A stretch of DNA of 64,000 nucleotides, taken from positions 5,022,001-5,086,000 of the forward strand of contig NZ_LN850107.1 of the NCBI RefSeq assembly GCF_900070365.1, given 5' to 3'. Source of the DNA: Alloactinosynnema sp. L-07. Lineage in GTDB: Bacteria > Actinomycetota > Actinomycetes > Mycobacteriales > Pseudonocardiaceae. Positions 7,936-15,820 of the stretch are shown here, piece after piece. A program made the position numbers and the translations under genes. The notes under the pieces are model-generated. The model did not search any database, had not been told where the DNA came from, and saw only the letters and a list, made by a program, of their open reading frames with translations. Every line of letters begins with the position of its first letter. Within the stretch, counting starts at the first letter, position 1.

Positions 7936-9366
7936 ATGACCTTCGACTACGCCCCCGCGCCGGAGTCGCGGGGCATCGCGAACCTCAAGCCGAGCTACCG
8001 GATGTTCCTCGACGGAGAGTTCGTCGAAGGCGCCGGTGAGCCGCTCAAGACGATCAACCCGGCCACCGAGGAGGTGCTGGCCGAGGTGAGCACCGCCGCA
8101 CCGTCCGATGTGGACCGCGCGGTGAAAGCCGCGGCCCGCGCGCAGGACAAGGTGTGGGGCCCGATGTCGGGTGCCGAGCGGGCCAAGTACATCTACCGGA
8201 TCGCCAGGATGGTGGCCGAGCGGTCGCGTGAGCTGGCGGTCCTGGAGAGCCTGGACAACGGCAAGCCGATCAAGGAATCCCGCGACGTCGACGTGCCCAC
8301 GGCCGCGGCGCACTTCTTCTACCACGCGGGTTGGGCCGACAAATTGGCCTACGCGGGCTACGGACCCGACCCGCAGCCGCTTGGCGTGGCGGGCCAGGTC
8401 ATCCCGTGGAACTTCCCGCTGCTCATGGCCGCGTGGAAGATCGCCCCGGCGCTGGCCTGCGGAAACACCGTCGTACTCAAGCCCGCCGAGACCACGCCGC
8501 TGTCCGCGCTGGTCCTCGCCGAGATCATCCAGCAGGCCGAGCTGCCGCCGGGCGTGGTCAACATCCTGCCCGGCGCCGGCGACGTCGGCGCCGAGCTGGT
8601 CAACCACCCCGGCGTCAACAAGGTGGCCTTCACCGGCTCCACCGAGGTCGGCAAGATCATCCAGAAGTCGCTGGCGGGCAAGGGCAAGAAGCTCACCCTC
8701 GAACTCGGCGGCAAGGCCGCGAACGTGGTCTTCGACGACGCGCCGCTCGACCAGGCCGTCGAGGGCATCGTCAACGGCATCTTCTTCAACCAGGGCCACG
8801 TCTGCTGCGCGGGCTCGCGCCTGCTGGTGCAGGAGTCGATCGCCGAGGAACTGCTGGCCAAGCTGCACAAGCGCGTCTCGACGCTGCGCATCGGCGACCC
8901 GCTGGACAAGAACACCGACGTCGGCGCGATCAACTCGCGCGAGCAGCTCACCAAGATCCAGGAGCTGGTGGCCACCGGCGAGTCCGAGGGCGCGATCCGG
9001 TGGACCTCGTCGTGCCCGCTGCCGGACAAGGGCTTCTTCTTCGCCCCGACCGTGTTCGCCAACGTCAGCCAGGCCATGCGGATCGCCCGCGAGGAGATCT
9101 TCGGCCCGGTCCTGTCGGTCCTCACGTTCCGCACGCCAGACGAGGCGGTCACCAAGGCCAACAACACCCCGTACGGGCTGTCGGCCGGGATCTGGACCGA
9201 GAAGGGCTCGCGGATCCTCTGGATGGCCAACAAGCTGCGCGCGGGCGTGGTGTGGGCCAACACGTTCAACCGGTTCGACCCGACCGCGCCGTTCGGCGGG
9301 TACCAGGAGTCTGGCTTCGGTCGCGAGGGTGGCCGCACTGGTCTGGAGGCTTACCTCGATGTCTGA
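7936..9366 (+). CDS. NAD(P)-dependent aldehyde dehydrogenase
   Basis: A 476-residue complete ALDH. Visible landmarks are VIPWNFPLLM (cofactor-binding N169-type motif), KPAE, GFTGSTEVG-like FTGSTEVG, the general base in LELGGKAA (E254 region), the catalytic Cys in GHVCCAGSR (about 288) and EEIFGPVLSV. The ATG at 7936 follows the deoC stop by 2 bp. Its place between deoC and a catalytically dead ALDH partner suggests acetaldehyde, or another aldehyde from deoxyribose breakdown, as substrate (inference). The pair mirrors the two-domain layout of ALDH16 enzymes but as separate polypeptides. Confidence 0.93.
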   Translation: MTFDYAPAPESRGIANLKPSYRMFLDGEFVEGAGEPLKTINPATEEVLAEVSTAAPSDVDRAVKAAARAQDKVWGPMSGAERAKYIYRIARMVAERSRELAVLESLDNGKPIKESRDVDVPTAAAHFFYHAGWADKLAYAGYGPDPQPLGVAGQVIPWNFPLLMAAWKIAPALACGNTVVLKPAETTPLSALVLAEIIQQAELPPGVVNILPGAGDVGAELVNHPGVNKVAFTGSTEVGKIIQKSLAGKGKKLTLELGGKAANVVFDDAPLDQAVEGIVNGIFFNQGHVCCAGSRLLVQESIAEELLAKLHKRVSTLRIGDPLDKNTDVGAINSREQLTKIQELVATGESEGAIRWTSSCPLPDKGFFFAPTVFANVSQAMRIAREEIFGPVLSVLTFRTPDEAVTKANNTPYGLSAGIWTEKGSRILWMANKLRAGVVWANTFNRFDPTAPFGGYQESGFGREGGRTGLEAYLDV

Positions 9367-10219
9367 TCGTCTCAGCGTCGCCAAGACATACAAGCTGTAC
9401 CTGGGCGGAGCGTTCCCACGGTCGGAATCCGGCCGCACCTACCAGGTCGTGGACTCGCGCGGGAAATTCCTCGCCAACGCCGCGCAAGCGTCCCGAAAGG
9501 ACGTTCGCGACGCGGTTGTGGCGGCGCGCGGCGCCTTCGGCAAGTGGTCCGGCGCCACCGCCTACAACCGGGGCCAGGTGCTCTACCGAGTCGCGGAGCT
9601 GCTGGAGGGCAGGCGCGAGCAGTTCGTCGCCGAGGTATCGGCCAGCGAGGGCGTGCAGGCCAAGAAGGCCCAGTCCATTGTGGACGCCGCGATCGACCGC
9701 TGGGTCTGGTACGCGGGCTGGACCGACAAGATCGCCACGGTCCTGGGCGCGTCGAACCCGGTGGCGGGGCCGTACTTCTCGTTCTCGGTGCCGGAGCCGA
9801 CCGGCGTGGTCGCGGTGCTGGCGCCGCAGAAGTCGTCGCTGCTGGGGTTGGTGAGCGTGATCGCCCCGGTGATCGCGACCGGCTGCACGGCGGTCGTGGT
9901 CACCAGCCAGGACCGACCGCTGCCCGCCATCACCCTCTCGGAGGTCCTGGCGACCTCGGACGTGCCGGGCGGCGTGGTCAACCTGCTGACCGGCCACACC
10001 GCAGAGCTGGCTCCGTGGCTGGCCTCACACGCCGACGTCAACGCCCTGGATCTGACCGGCGCCCCGGACGACCTGCGCGCCGAACTGGAGGCGTCGGCGT
10101 CGGGCACGGTCAAGCGGGTGCTGCGCGCGGCTGAGCAGGATTGGGCCCGGCAGCCGGATATCAGCAGGCTGCGGGCGGTCCTGGAGACCAAGACCGTGTG
10201 GCACCCGATGGGCGTCTAG
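9359..10219 (+). CDS. ALDH-like protein lacking the catalytic half
   Basis: A 286-residue protein that aligns only with the N-terminal cofactor-binding part of ALDH: LYLGGAFPRSESG at the N-terminus, WVWYAGWTDKI (compare FFYHAGWADKL in the partner), PTGVVAVLAPQKSSLLGLV in place of the IPWN motif, and PGGVVNLLTGH. Catalytic Cys and Glu are absent and the protein ends with about 70 residues unlike ALDH. ATG 9359 overlaps the upstream ALDH end by 8 bases, so the two are coupled and probably make a heteromer, resembling the inactive second domain of ALDH16. Its stop overlaps the convergent fic stop (10216-10219). Confidence 0.85.
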   Translation: MSDRLSVAKTYKLYLGGAFPRSESGRTYQVVDSRGKFLANAAQASRKDVRDAVVAARGAFGKWSGATAYNRGQVLYRVAELLEGRREQFVAEVSASEGVQAKKAQSIVDAAIDRWVWYAGWTDKIATVLGASNPVAGPYFSFSVPEPTGVVAVLAPQKSSLLGLVSVIAPVIATGCTAVVVTSQDRPLPAITLSEVLATSDVPGGVVNLLTGHTAELAPWLASHADVNALDLTGAPDDLRAELEASASGTVKRVLRAAEQDWARQPDISRLRAVLETKTVWHPMGV

Positions 10220-10797
10220 ATCGGCTTTAAAGCGGCGTCGAAAAGCTCGGCGAGCCGACCCGGTTCGCCGAGCATCGCGCCGTTGCAAGCCTCGATGTAG
10301 TGGGCACCCACCAGGGTGGCGATGTCGAGCTCCCAACCAGCGTGCGCCGCGAGGTGGCGGAAGAACGCCCGCTGCGTTCGACCGTTGCCTTCTCGGAACG
10401 GGTGGACGACGTTGACCTCGATGAAGAAGTAAGTGAATCGGGCCAGGTAAGTGGCCCGGTCGAGCCCGACGAGCAGATTCTCCTTGTGCAGCTTGGCGAA
10501 CACCTCGTGCAGTGCGGTCTCGACATGCAGCCAGCTGGCGAAGAAGGCGCCCGGCTTGGCGATGTTGACCCTGCGCGGATCCCCCGCCCACTCGTAGATG
10601 TCGCGGAACAGGTGCCGGTGGTAGGCCCGCAGGTGCCTGAAGTCGAACTGGCCAGGCAGGGGCGCGCGCCGCAGGTCGTCCTCGCGGAGGAAGGTGATGT
10701 CGCGCTCCACCTCGGCGAGTGCCACGGGATCGTCAAGTTCGAACAGGTTGAACAGAACACCGGTCGCGGGATCGGTGTAGGGGTCGCTCTGGGTCAC
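10216..10797 (-). CDS. Fic/DOC-family AMP transferase toxin
   Basis: A 193-residue stand-alone Fic protein. The active-site loop HPFREGNGRTQR is at residues 132-143 and keeps every catalytic position of HPFx(D/E)GNGRxxR, so the enzyme should transfer AMP from ATP to hydroxyl groups on target proteins. Upstream elements (RHLFRDIYEWAGDPR, the flap region FASWLHVE) match class I VbhT/FicT-type toxins. It has no inhibitory helix of its own. It starts inside the last codons of the antitoxin gene (ATGA overlap, 10794-10797), as expected for a class I Fic toxin-antitoxin pair. Confidence 0.93.
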   Translation of the reverse strand: MTQSDPYTDPATGVLFNLFELDDPVALAEVERDITFLREDDLRRAPLPGQFDFRHLRAYHRHLFRDIYEWAGDPRRVNIAKPGAFFASWLHVETALHEVFAKLHKENLLVGLDRATYLARFTYFFIEVNVVHPFREGNGRTQRAFFRHLAAHAGWELDIATLVGAHYIEACNGAMLGEPGRLAELFDAALKPI

Positions 10798-11384
10798 CGA
10801 CCGACTAGTTCCTTGATCCGCCGACGCACGGCTTCATCGGTGGTCATCTCGCCGCGACCGACCGCGCGTGCGTAGTCGATGGCCTCGGCCGAGACCTCCA
10901 TTCCTTCGAGCCGCGCGTTGGCCACCGCTTGGGCGATGGCCGTCTCCGAGTCGACGGTCAACCGGCCGAAATACGCGGCCATGACCTGCTCGGACAACGG
11001 CTCAGAACTGGGCTCGTCGTCGGACAGTCCGGCCCTGGCCACCCGCCATGGCTCTTCGTCGTGGGTCATCGCGCTGAGTTGGTGGCGGTCGAAGCCCGCG
11101 TACCGGGCCACCACCCACCGCACGGTCTCGCGGTATTCACTGTCGAGGCGGTCCGGGTCGCCCTCGTCCCAACAGGCGACCTCGCGCTTGCCCTCGTGAT
11201 GCTTGTAGACCTCGGGAACCACCGGACCCGCGCGCCACGCCTCGATGCGGTCGGGGAACACCGGCTTGCCACTCGTGGCCAAGTGCCATCCCTGCACGTA
11301 GTAGAGCAGTTTCTGCAACCGCATCGGCGAATCCGGCCCGGTCTCGGCAAGAATCGCGGCGGCGACGTCGTGCACGTCGGCCAC
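10794..11384 (-). CDS. Panacea (DUF4065) antitoxin fused to a VbhA-like Fic-inhibitory tail
   Basis: A 196-residue antitoxin from GTG 11384; GGGAGG 5 nt upstream decides this start over longer frames. Residues about 1-120 are a Panacea/SocA-like domain (MRLQKLLYYVQGWHLA, IEAWRAGPVVPEVYKHH). The C-terminal 50 residues match VbhA-type Fic antitoxins: ANARLEGMEVS with the inhibitory E-G pair at about 160-161, then ARAVGRGEMTTDEAVR. In the (S/T)xxxE(G/N) motif the first position is Asn. Two independent neutralising modules thus seem to be fused in one protein encoded directly before its Fic toxin; both genes should be autoregulated as an operon from 11385-11574. Confidence 0.85.
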   Translation of the reverse strand: MADVHDVAAAILAETGPDSPMRLQKLLYYVQGWHLATSGKPVFPDRIEAWRAGPVVPEVYKHHEGKREVACWDEGDPDRLDSEYRETVRWVVARYAGFDRHQLSAMTHDEEPWRVARAGLSDDEPSSEPLSEQVMAAYFGRLTVDSETAIAQAVANARLEGMEVSAEAIDYARAVGRGEMTTDEAVRRRIKELVGR

Positions 11385-11574
11385 ACTGGCCTCCCAGGTC
11401 GAGGTTGAACGGCGTCTCGCAAGCTCCATATTACCGTGTTCACCTGCGAAAGTCGTCCGTTCGGGGTGCGCTGTGGATAACTTCCCACCCAGTTGAGCAC
11501 GGTGCCCTAACCTGAATTCCGAGGGAGCCAGGCAGGCGTGGCGTGCGTCCAAGCGCGCGACACAAGGGGGAGAT

Positions 11575-11916
11575 GTGACGCGACCGGACACCGGCGGCTA
11601 CTACGGCGAGGAAGACGCCTTCGCGGCATACACCGCCGGGGTGAACCCGCTGGCCGACCAGCTCAGGGGCATGGCCGACAAGGATCTCGCGCCGCACGGG
11701 GAGTTCGGCGACGAGGCGTTCTCGATCATCGGCGGTGAGGTCGGGCTGAGCCAGGCGATCCGCTCGGCCACCCAGGACCAGCTCAAGCGCGTCCGCGGGC
11801 TGGCCGACAGCATGGGCAACACCGCCGAGGCCGTGCGCAACACCTGGACCAACATGCAGAGCACCGAGGACGACGCGACGGCCGCGCTGCGGCGGGCGGC
11901 GGGTGAGATCTCGTGA
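11575..11916 (+). CDS. small helical, ESX/WXG-like protein
   Basis: A 113-residue acidic, helical protein with no signal peptide; GTG 11575 follows a GGGGGAG ribosome site. It lacks a strict WXG but has the size and helical character of type VII secretion substrates (LADSMGNTAEAVRNTW near residues 80-95). The last four bases overlap the start of the NlpC/P60 gene, so it heads a translationally coupled cluster that continues into two YbaB-like genes. A role as a T7SS-associated substrate or chaperone is inferred from neighbours only. Confidence 0.75.
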   Translation: MTRPDTGGYYGEEDAFAAYTAGVNPLADQLRGMADKDLAPHGEFGDEAFSIIGGEVGLSQAIRSATQDQLKRVRGLADSMGNTAEAVRNTWTNMQSTEDDATAALRRAAGEIS

Positions 11917-13013
11917 CCGCCCCCGTGCGCGACCTGCTGGAGCCGATGATTCAGCCCGCGGCCACCGCCCAGCGCCACCTGGCCACCGACGACGCCGCGA
12001 TCGACCGGATCGGCGGCGCGCACGCCACGGTCAGCGCGACCCTCGACACCACCGCCTACGACGCCACGCGGAACGCGACCGCGCTGCATGCGGGCTGGAC
12101 CGGCCAGGGCAGCACCCGCCACCAGTCCGACGTCAGCGGGCAGAGCCAGGCGGGCGCCGAGCTGAGTCAGTACAGCGCGGGCGTGCAGCAGGCCGTGCGC
12201 GAGGCAGGCGAGATCCTCAAGGTCGGCCAGAAGGTCAACCAGGACCAGATCGATGACTTCAACCGCAAAGCCGCCGAACTCCTGCAGGCCGCCGCGGCGC
12301 TGCGGCAGGCGGGCGACCCGGCGGGCGCGCAGCAGAAGCTCACCGAGCTGGCCCGCTACGCCGCCCAGCTCACCGGCGACACGTCGACGAACCTCGACAC
12401 CGTGATGACCCAGCTCAGCGGCGTCGTCACCAAGCTGACCGGCGGCTCGCAGTCGACCACCCCATCCGGCGCCACCTCGCCGACCGCCTACAACGACCGC
12501 CAAGGCGGCGGTGGGGGCGGAGGCGGCGGTGGTGGAGGGGGCGGCGGAGGCGGTGGCGGCGGAGGTGTGGCCACCAAGCGCAGGCTGCCGATGGCCATCC
12601 CGCCGCAGCCGGGCACGGGCGTGCAGGTCAACCTGCCCGACGGCAGCTCGGTCATGGCGCCCAACGAGACCGCCGCGAAGGCCGTGCGCGCCGCGCTGAG
12701 CCAGCTCGGTGTTCCTTATGTCTGGGGCGGCACGGCGCCGGGGTCGGGCCTCGACTGCAGCGGCCTGACGCAGTACGCCTACGGCGAGGGCGGCCTGGAC
12801 ATCCCCCGCACGTCCCGCGAGCAGGATATCGGCGCCGAGGTGCCGTCGGCCGACCAGCTGCTGCCCGGCGACCTGGTCTGCTGGGAGGGCCATGTGGCGA
12901 TGTACATCGGCAACGGCCAGATCGTCGAGGCTGGCGACCCGGTGCAGGTCGGCCCGCTGCGTACGACCAACTCCGGGATGCCGTTCGTCGGTTTCTACCG
13001 GCCGACCGGCTGA
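11913..13013 (+). CDS. NlpC/P60-family peptidoglycan endopeptidase with polyglycine linker
   Basis: A 366-residue protein with GTG start in a 4-base overlap. Residues 1-190 form a helical WXG100-like N-region (LHAGWTGQGS). A run of 21 glycines (12504-12566) links it to a C-terminal NlpC/P60 domain (about 245-366) with catalytic Cys in LDCSGLTQYAY (C281 region) and His in GHVAMYIGNGQIVEAG (about 327). There is no Sec signal, so export could depend on the T7SS-like helical region. It would cleave peptide stems of peptidoglycan. The polyglycine linker is far longer than usual and encoded by mixed GGN codons. Confidence 0.88.
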   Translation: MTAPVRDLLEPMIQPAATAQRHLATDDAAIDRIGGAHATVSATLDTTAYDATRNATALHAGWTGQGSTRHQSDVSGQSQAGAELSQYSAGVQQAVREAGEILKVGQKVNQDQIDDFNRKAAELLQAAAALRQAGDPAGAQQKLTELARYAAQLTGDTSTNLDTVMTQLSGVVTKLTGGSQSTTPSGATSPTAYNDRQGGGGGGGGGGGGGGGGGGGGGVATKRRLPMAIPPQPGTGVQVNLPDGSSVMAPNETAAKAVRAALSQLGVPYVWGGTAPGSGLDCSGLTQYAYGEGGLDIPRTSREQDIGAEVPSADQLLPGDLVCWEGHVAMYIGNGQIVEAGDPVQVGPLRTTNSGMPFVGFYRPTG

Positions 13014-13033
13014 GCCTGCGGCACACTAGCTCC

Positions 13034-13426
13034 GTGGAGATCGATATCGGTCATGAGCTCGACGCGGTCCAGCGCAAGGTCGAGCAGACGGAGCAGCGCG
13101 CGCAGCGGATCGGGCCGGTCACCGGCCAAGCCGCCAGCGGCGACGGCGCGGTCACCGTGGAGGTCCGCCCCGGCGGCCTGCTCAGCTCCGTCACGCTGAC
13201 CCCGGCCGCGCTGTCGAGCGGGTCCGAGGCGCTGGCCGCGCAGATCATGGCGCTGGCCGAGCGCGCGACCCGGCGCGCGGGGGCCGCGATGCACCAGACG
13301 CTCGCGCCGGTCCTGGGGCCCGAAGGCGAGAAGCACCTGACGTCGCTGGGCTACGAGCCCGACGACGACGATGAGGACGAGGCGTTCGACAGCCCACTCG
13401 GCCACCGCCCGCGGCGGACCAGATGA
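13034..13426 (+). CDS. YbaB/EbfC-like protein
   Basis: A 130-residue protein from GTG 13034 with the small alpha-beta YbaB-type core: VTVEVRPGGLLSSVTLTPAAL, then a helix with ALAAQIMALAERATRR. The tail is strongly acidic (PDDDDEDEAF). YbaB proteins bind DNA, but in actinobacteria such copies are commonly found beside ESX-like genes and their real role there is unclear. It overlaps the next YbaB-like gene by 4 bases (ATGA). Confidence 0.75.
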   Translation: MEIDIGHELDAVQRKVEQTEQRAQRIGPVTGQAASGDGAVTVEVRPGGLLSSVTLTPAALSSGSEALAAQIMALAERATRRAGAAMHQTLAPVLGPEGEKHLTSLGYEPDDDDEDEAFDSPLGHRPRRTR

Positions 13427-13944
13427 CCGAACGCGAGCCGGTCCGCCGGTCCACCAAGCAGCTCATCGAGGACGGCCGCGCGCGTCAGGAAGCGCTGGCG
13501 GGCATCGACACCGTGCTGCAGAGCGTGCGCGGCACCGCCTACGACAACCACCAGAGCATCCGGGTCACCGTCGACGGCCGCGGCAAGCTGATCGAGCTGT
13601 GGCTGCGCCCCGACGCGGTCCGCTGGGGTGCCGACCAACTCGGCAGGCTCATCGTGATGGTGGCCCAAGCCGCCATGGACCAGGCCACCCAAGCCGGCTA
13701 CAACAAGCTCGCCCCGATCCTGGGCGACACTATGACCTACGCCATAGAGTTGATCTCTGGCCGGTCGGCTCCGGCCAGACAGCCCAACGCGGGCGGCATA
13801 ACGGCCGAGGAGTTCCAGCGCGGGCGCGATGAACGGTTGCGTTCGAGCGCCGACCGGTCACAGCGCGAACCCGTCGAGGATGACGGCTTCGACCCCGACG
13901 ATCCGCTGTCGTTCGACCTGTCCTCCCTACGTTCGGACCGGTGA
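13423..13944 (+). CDS. YbaB/EbfC-like protein, second copy
   Basis: A 173-residue protein with the same fold as its upstream neighbour (IRVTVDGRGKLIELWLRPDAVRW-type strand pair, then GRLIVMVAQAAMDQA), a longer linker and an acidic C-terminus (EDDGFDPDDPLSFD). The two YbaB-like proteins are translationally coupled and may heterodimerise. They close the cluster that begins at 11575. Confidence 0.75.
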   Translation: MTEREPVRRSTKQLIEDGRARQEALAGIDTVLQSVRGTAYDNHQSIRVTVDGRGKLIELWLRPDAVRWGADQLGRLIVMVAQAAMDQATQAGYNKLAPILGDTMTYAIELISGRSAPARQPNAGGITAEEFQRGRDERLRSSADRSQREPVEDDGFDPDDPLSFDLSSLRSDR

Positions 13945-14013
13945 TCCCGACCCCGTAGGCTGCCGCCTGCACCCCACGTACGCCGATGGCTGCGCGCACC
14001 AGGAGGACCTCCA

Positions 14014-15261
14014 ATGGCCCAGGACATCGTCCCGATCGAGCTCGGGCTGCCCCAGGGTGACGTCGTCACGCTGTGGGCGCCGCGCTGGCGGGAAGAAGGT
14101 GAGGAATGGGAGGCGTTCCTCGGCCACGAGGACGACCTCTACGCGTTCCCCGACGCCGCCCATCTCGCCGCTTTCGTTCGCACCACCGAAGAGCACGACC
14201 TGTCCGACCACCCGGCCTGGCACCTGGTGCCCGCGCTGTCGGTGGCCGAGCTGATGCCCGACGAGGCCCACCAGTACGACCTGGTCGGCGTGCCGGAGCT
14301 GGCCGCGGAGGAGCCCGACACCTGGACGATCGGCGAACTCGCCGAGATCGTCGAGATCGTGCGCTCGCTGGCCGACGTGTGCGAGCTCGACGAGGTGCAC
14401 GAGGTGCTCAACTCGGCCGACGGCTTCGCGGTGCTCAACCAGGGCACCCTGCCGTTCACCGGCCGCGACGGCGAGCGCCTGTGGACCGACCTCGCCGAGA
14501 CCATCGCCGAGCGCTGGGACGAGGTCCTCGACGCGCTGGACTCGGTGGTCACCGTCCCGACGGTCGACGAGGTCGCGCTGGAGAAGAGCGCCGAGGAACT
14601 CGCCGCCTTCCACGCCGACGCGGCCGAGGCCGCTGACGCCGCCGCGGAGGACGACGACATCGAGCCCGTCGCCGAGACCACCGAAGATGCCGAGGAAGAG
14701 GTTCCGGTCGGCTTCTGGGGCGAGGTCGGCATCGACCCGATCAAGATCATCGTCAGCGGGCACGAGTACTACACCCTGCGCTGCTACCTCGACGACGAGC
14801 CGATCTTCCTCGGCTCCGACGGCAAGATCGACGTCGCGGGCTCCGCGCGCGGCCTGGCGAAGTTCCTGGCCACCGGCGACCACGGCGACAACGACCTCGC
14901 CGAGGTGTCGACGTGGGAGGAGGTGGCCACCAAGGCCACCGACGGCAGCCTGGAACTCGAAGTCGAGACCGACAACACCTATGTGCTGCAGGGCCTCGGC
15001 GACGACCTGGCCGAAGGCGTGGACGCGGTCGACCCGGTGCAGCTCGACCTCGCGGTGGAGCTGCTGACCGACACCGCGGACTGGGCCGACGACGGATCGG
15101 TCACCGAGGCGCTCAACCAGTCGGAGAGCCTGGGCTGGCTGGTCAGCTTCATCCTGGCCCCGGACCCGACCCGCTTGGCCCCCAGCGCCCCATTCGACAC
15201 GGAGTCGGCGCAGTGGAACAAGCTGGTGCAGACCTTCGAGGACCGGCTCCGCGCGCACTGA
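14014..15261 (+). CDS. conserved actinobacterial protein, Rv3311-like by position and size
   Basis: A 415-residue very acidic soluble protein with no signal or membrane segment. It looks like a duplication: a W-rich N-terminal unit (VVTLWAPRWREEGEEWEAFLGHEDDLYAF) and a C-terminal unit (IIVSGHEYYTLRCYLDDEPIFLGSDGKIDVAGS) each followed by helical sequence, joined by an Ala/Glu-rich linker near 200-230. Length and place between upp and add match M. tuberculosis Rv3311 (420 aa, function unknown); some databases call relatives 'primosomal protein', for which nothing here gives support. A strong terminator follows. Confidence 0.8.
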   Translation: MAQDIVPIELGLPQGDVVTLWAPRWREEGEEWEAFLGHEDDLYAFPDAAHLAAFVRTTEEHDLSDHPAWHLVPALSVAELMPDEAHQYDLVGVPELAAEEPDTWTIGELAEIVEIVRSLADVCELDEVHEVLNSADGFAVLNQGTLPFTGRDGERLWTDLAETIAERWDEVLDALDSVVTVPTVDEVALEKSAEELAAFHADAAEAADAAAEDDDIEPVAETTEDAEEEVPVGFWGEVGIDPIKIIVSGHEYYTLRCYLDDEPIFLGSDGKIDVAGSARGLAKFLATGDHGDNDLAEVSTWEEVATKATDGSLELEVETDNTYVLQGLGDDLAEGVDAVDPVQLDLAVELLTDTADWADDGSVTEALNQSESLGWLVSFILAPDPTRLAPSAPFDTESAQWNKLVQTFEDRLRAH

Positions 15262-15273
15262 TCCTCAAGCTGT

Positions 15274-15306
15274 GAACGAGGGGCCGGATCTTCCGGCCCC
15301 TCGTTC
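15274..15306 (+). terminator. rho-independent terminator
   Basis: Perfect 15-bp inverted repeat (GAACGAGGGGCCGGA and its complement) with a 3-nt loop, followed by CAGTTTTGT; 12 bp after the Rv3311-like gene stop. Confidence 0.9.
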
Positions 15307-15393
15307 AGTTTTGTAGAACAATCCCAACGTTCAAACGTTCACTTGTTCAACAATCCCGCCGCCACAGTAGGGCGATCAGGCGAGGCCGAGCGC

Positions 15394-15756
15394 TCAGGCC
15401 AGGTCGTAGGGGTCCCGAGCCGCCAACGCCTCGGCATCCGACTTACCTGAGCGCTCGGCGAGTTGGCGCCGAACCCGAACCAGCGCCCCGGTCCGTGGCC
15501 GAGACTGAGGCGTCCGGCCACAGCCGCACAGCTCGAACCCCTCGTACCGAAGCCCCGCACCGAGCACGGCGGCGACCGCGTCCCACCCGGATTCGTCCCG
15601 TCGAGGCGGCGCGGCGAAGTCGTGCCCCGCGAAGATCATCGGCCGCCGACACGACGTGCACAGGTGCACCGCCCCGTCCCAGGCGTACTTGTTGCTCCGG
15701 CGACATGGAACGCAGACGTAGTGGACCTTGTAGATGATCTCGGCGTACCGACACAT
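15394..15756 (-). CDS. small zinc-ribbon protein
   Basis: A 120-residue protein with paired cysteines that should bind zinc: CVPC near residue 15, CTSC near 33 and CGC near 98. The segment CRRPMIFAGHDFAAPPRRD identifies an actinobacterial family that is often scattered next to accessory genes and often misnamed. Function unknown. Start ATG 15756 has a GAGGTGG ribosome site. It lies downstream of add on the same strand, but the gap holds an operator-like inverted repeat, so it probably has its own promoter. AT-rich ACAATCC motifs flank it on both sides. Confidence 0.7.
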   Translation of the reverse strand: MCRYAEIIYKVHYVCVPCRRSNKYAWDGAVHLCTSCRRPMIFAGHDFAAPPRRDESGWDAVAAVLGAGLRYEGFELCGCGRTPQSRPRTGALVRVRRQLAERSGKSDAEALAARDPYDLA

Positions 15757-15778
15757 CGCCTGCCACCTCGATCCATTT

Positions 15779-15820
15779 AGGATTGTCCAACAATCCTACT
15801 GTTGAATTGTAGGATTGTTC
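15779..15820. promoter_or_regulatory. ACAATCCT/AGGATTGT inverted repeat plus extra half site
   Basis: Perfect 8-bp arms AGGATTGT and ACAATCCT around CCA (15779-15797), then a further AGGATTGT at 15811-15818. The same ACAATCC word recurs beyond the other end of the zinc-ribbon gene at 15318-15324 and 15351-15357. The cluster lies upstream of that gene's start and looks like a repressor or activator binding array, or flanking repeats of a small insertion. Confidence 0.55.

Noticed and set aside
14014..15261. Primosomal protein
   Set aside because: Database-style name for relatives, but no helicase, OB-fold or DNA-binding motif is visible; left as Rv3311-like unknown.
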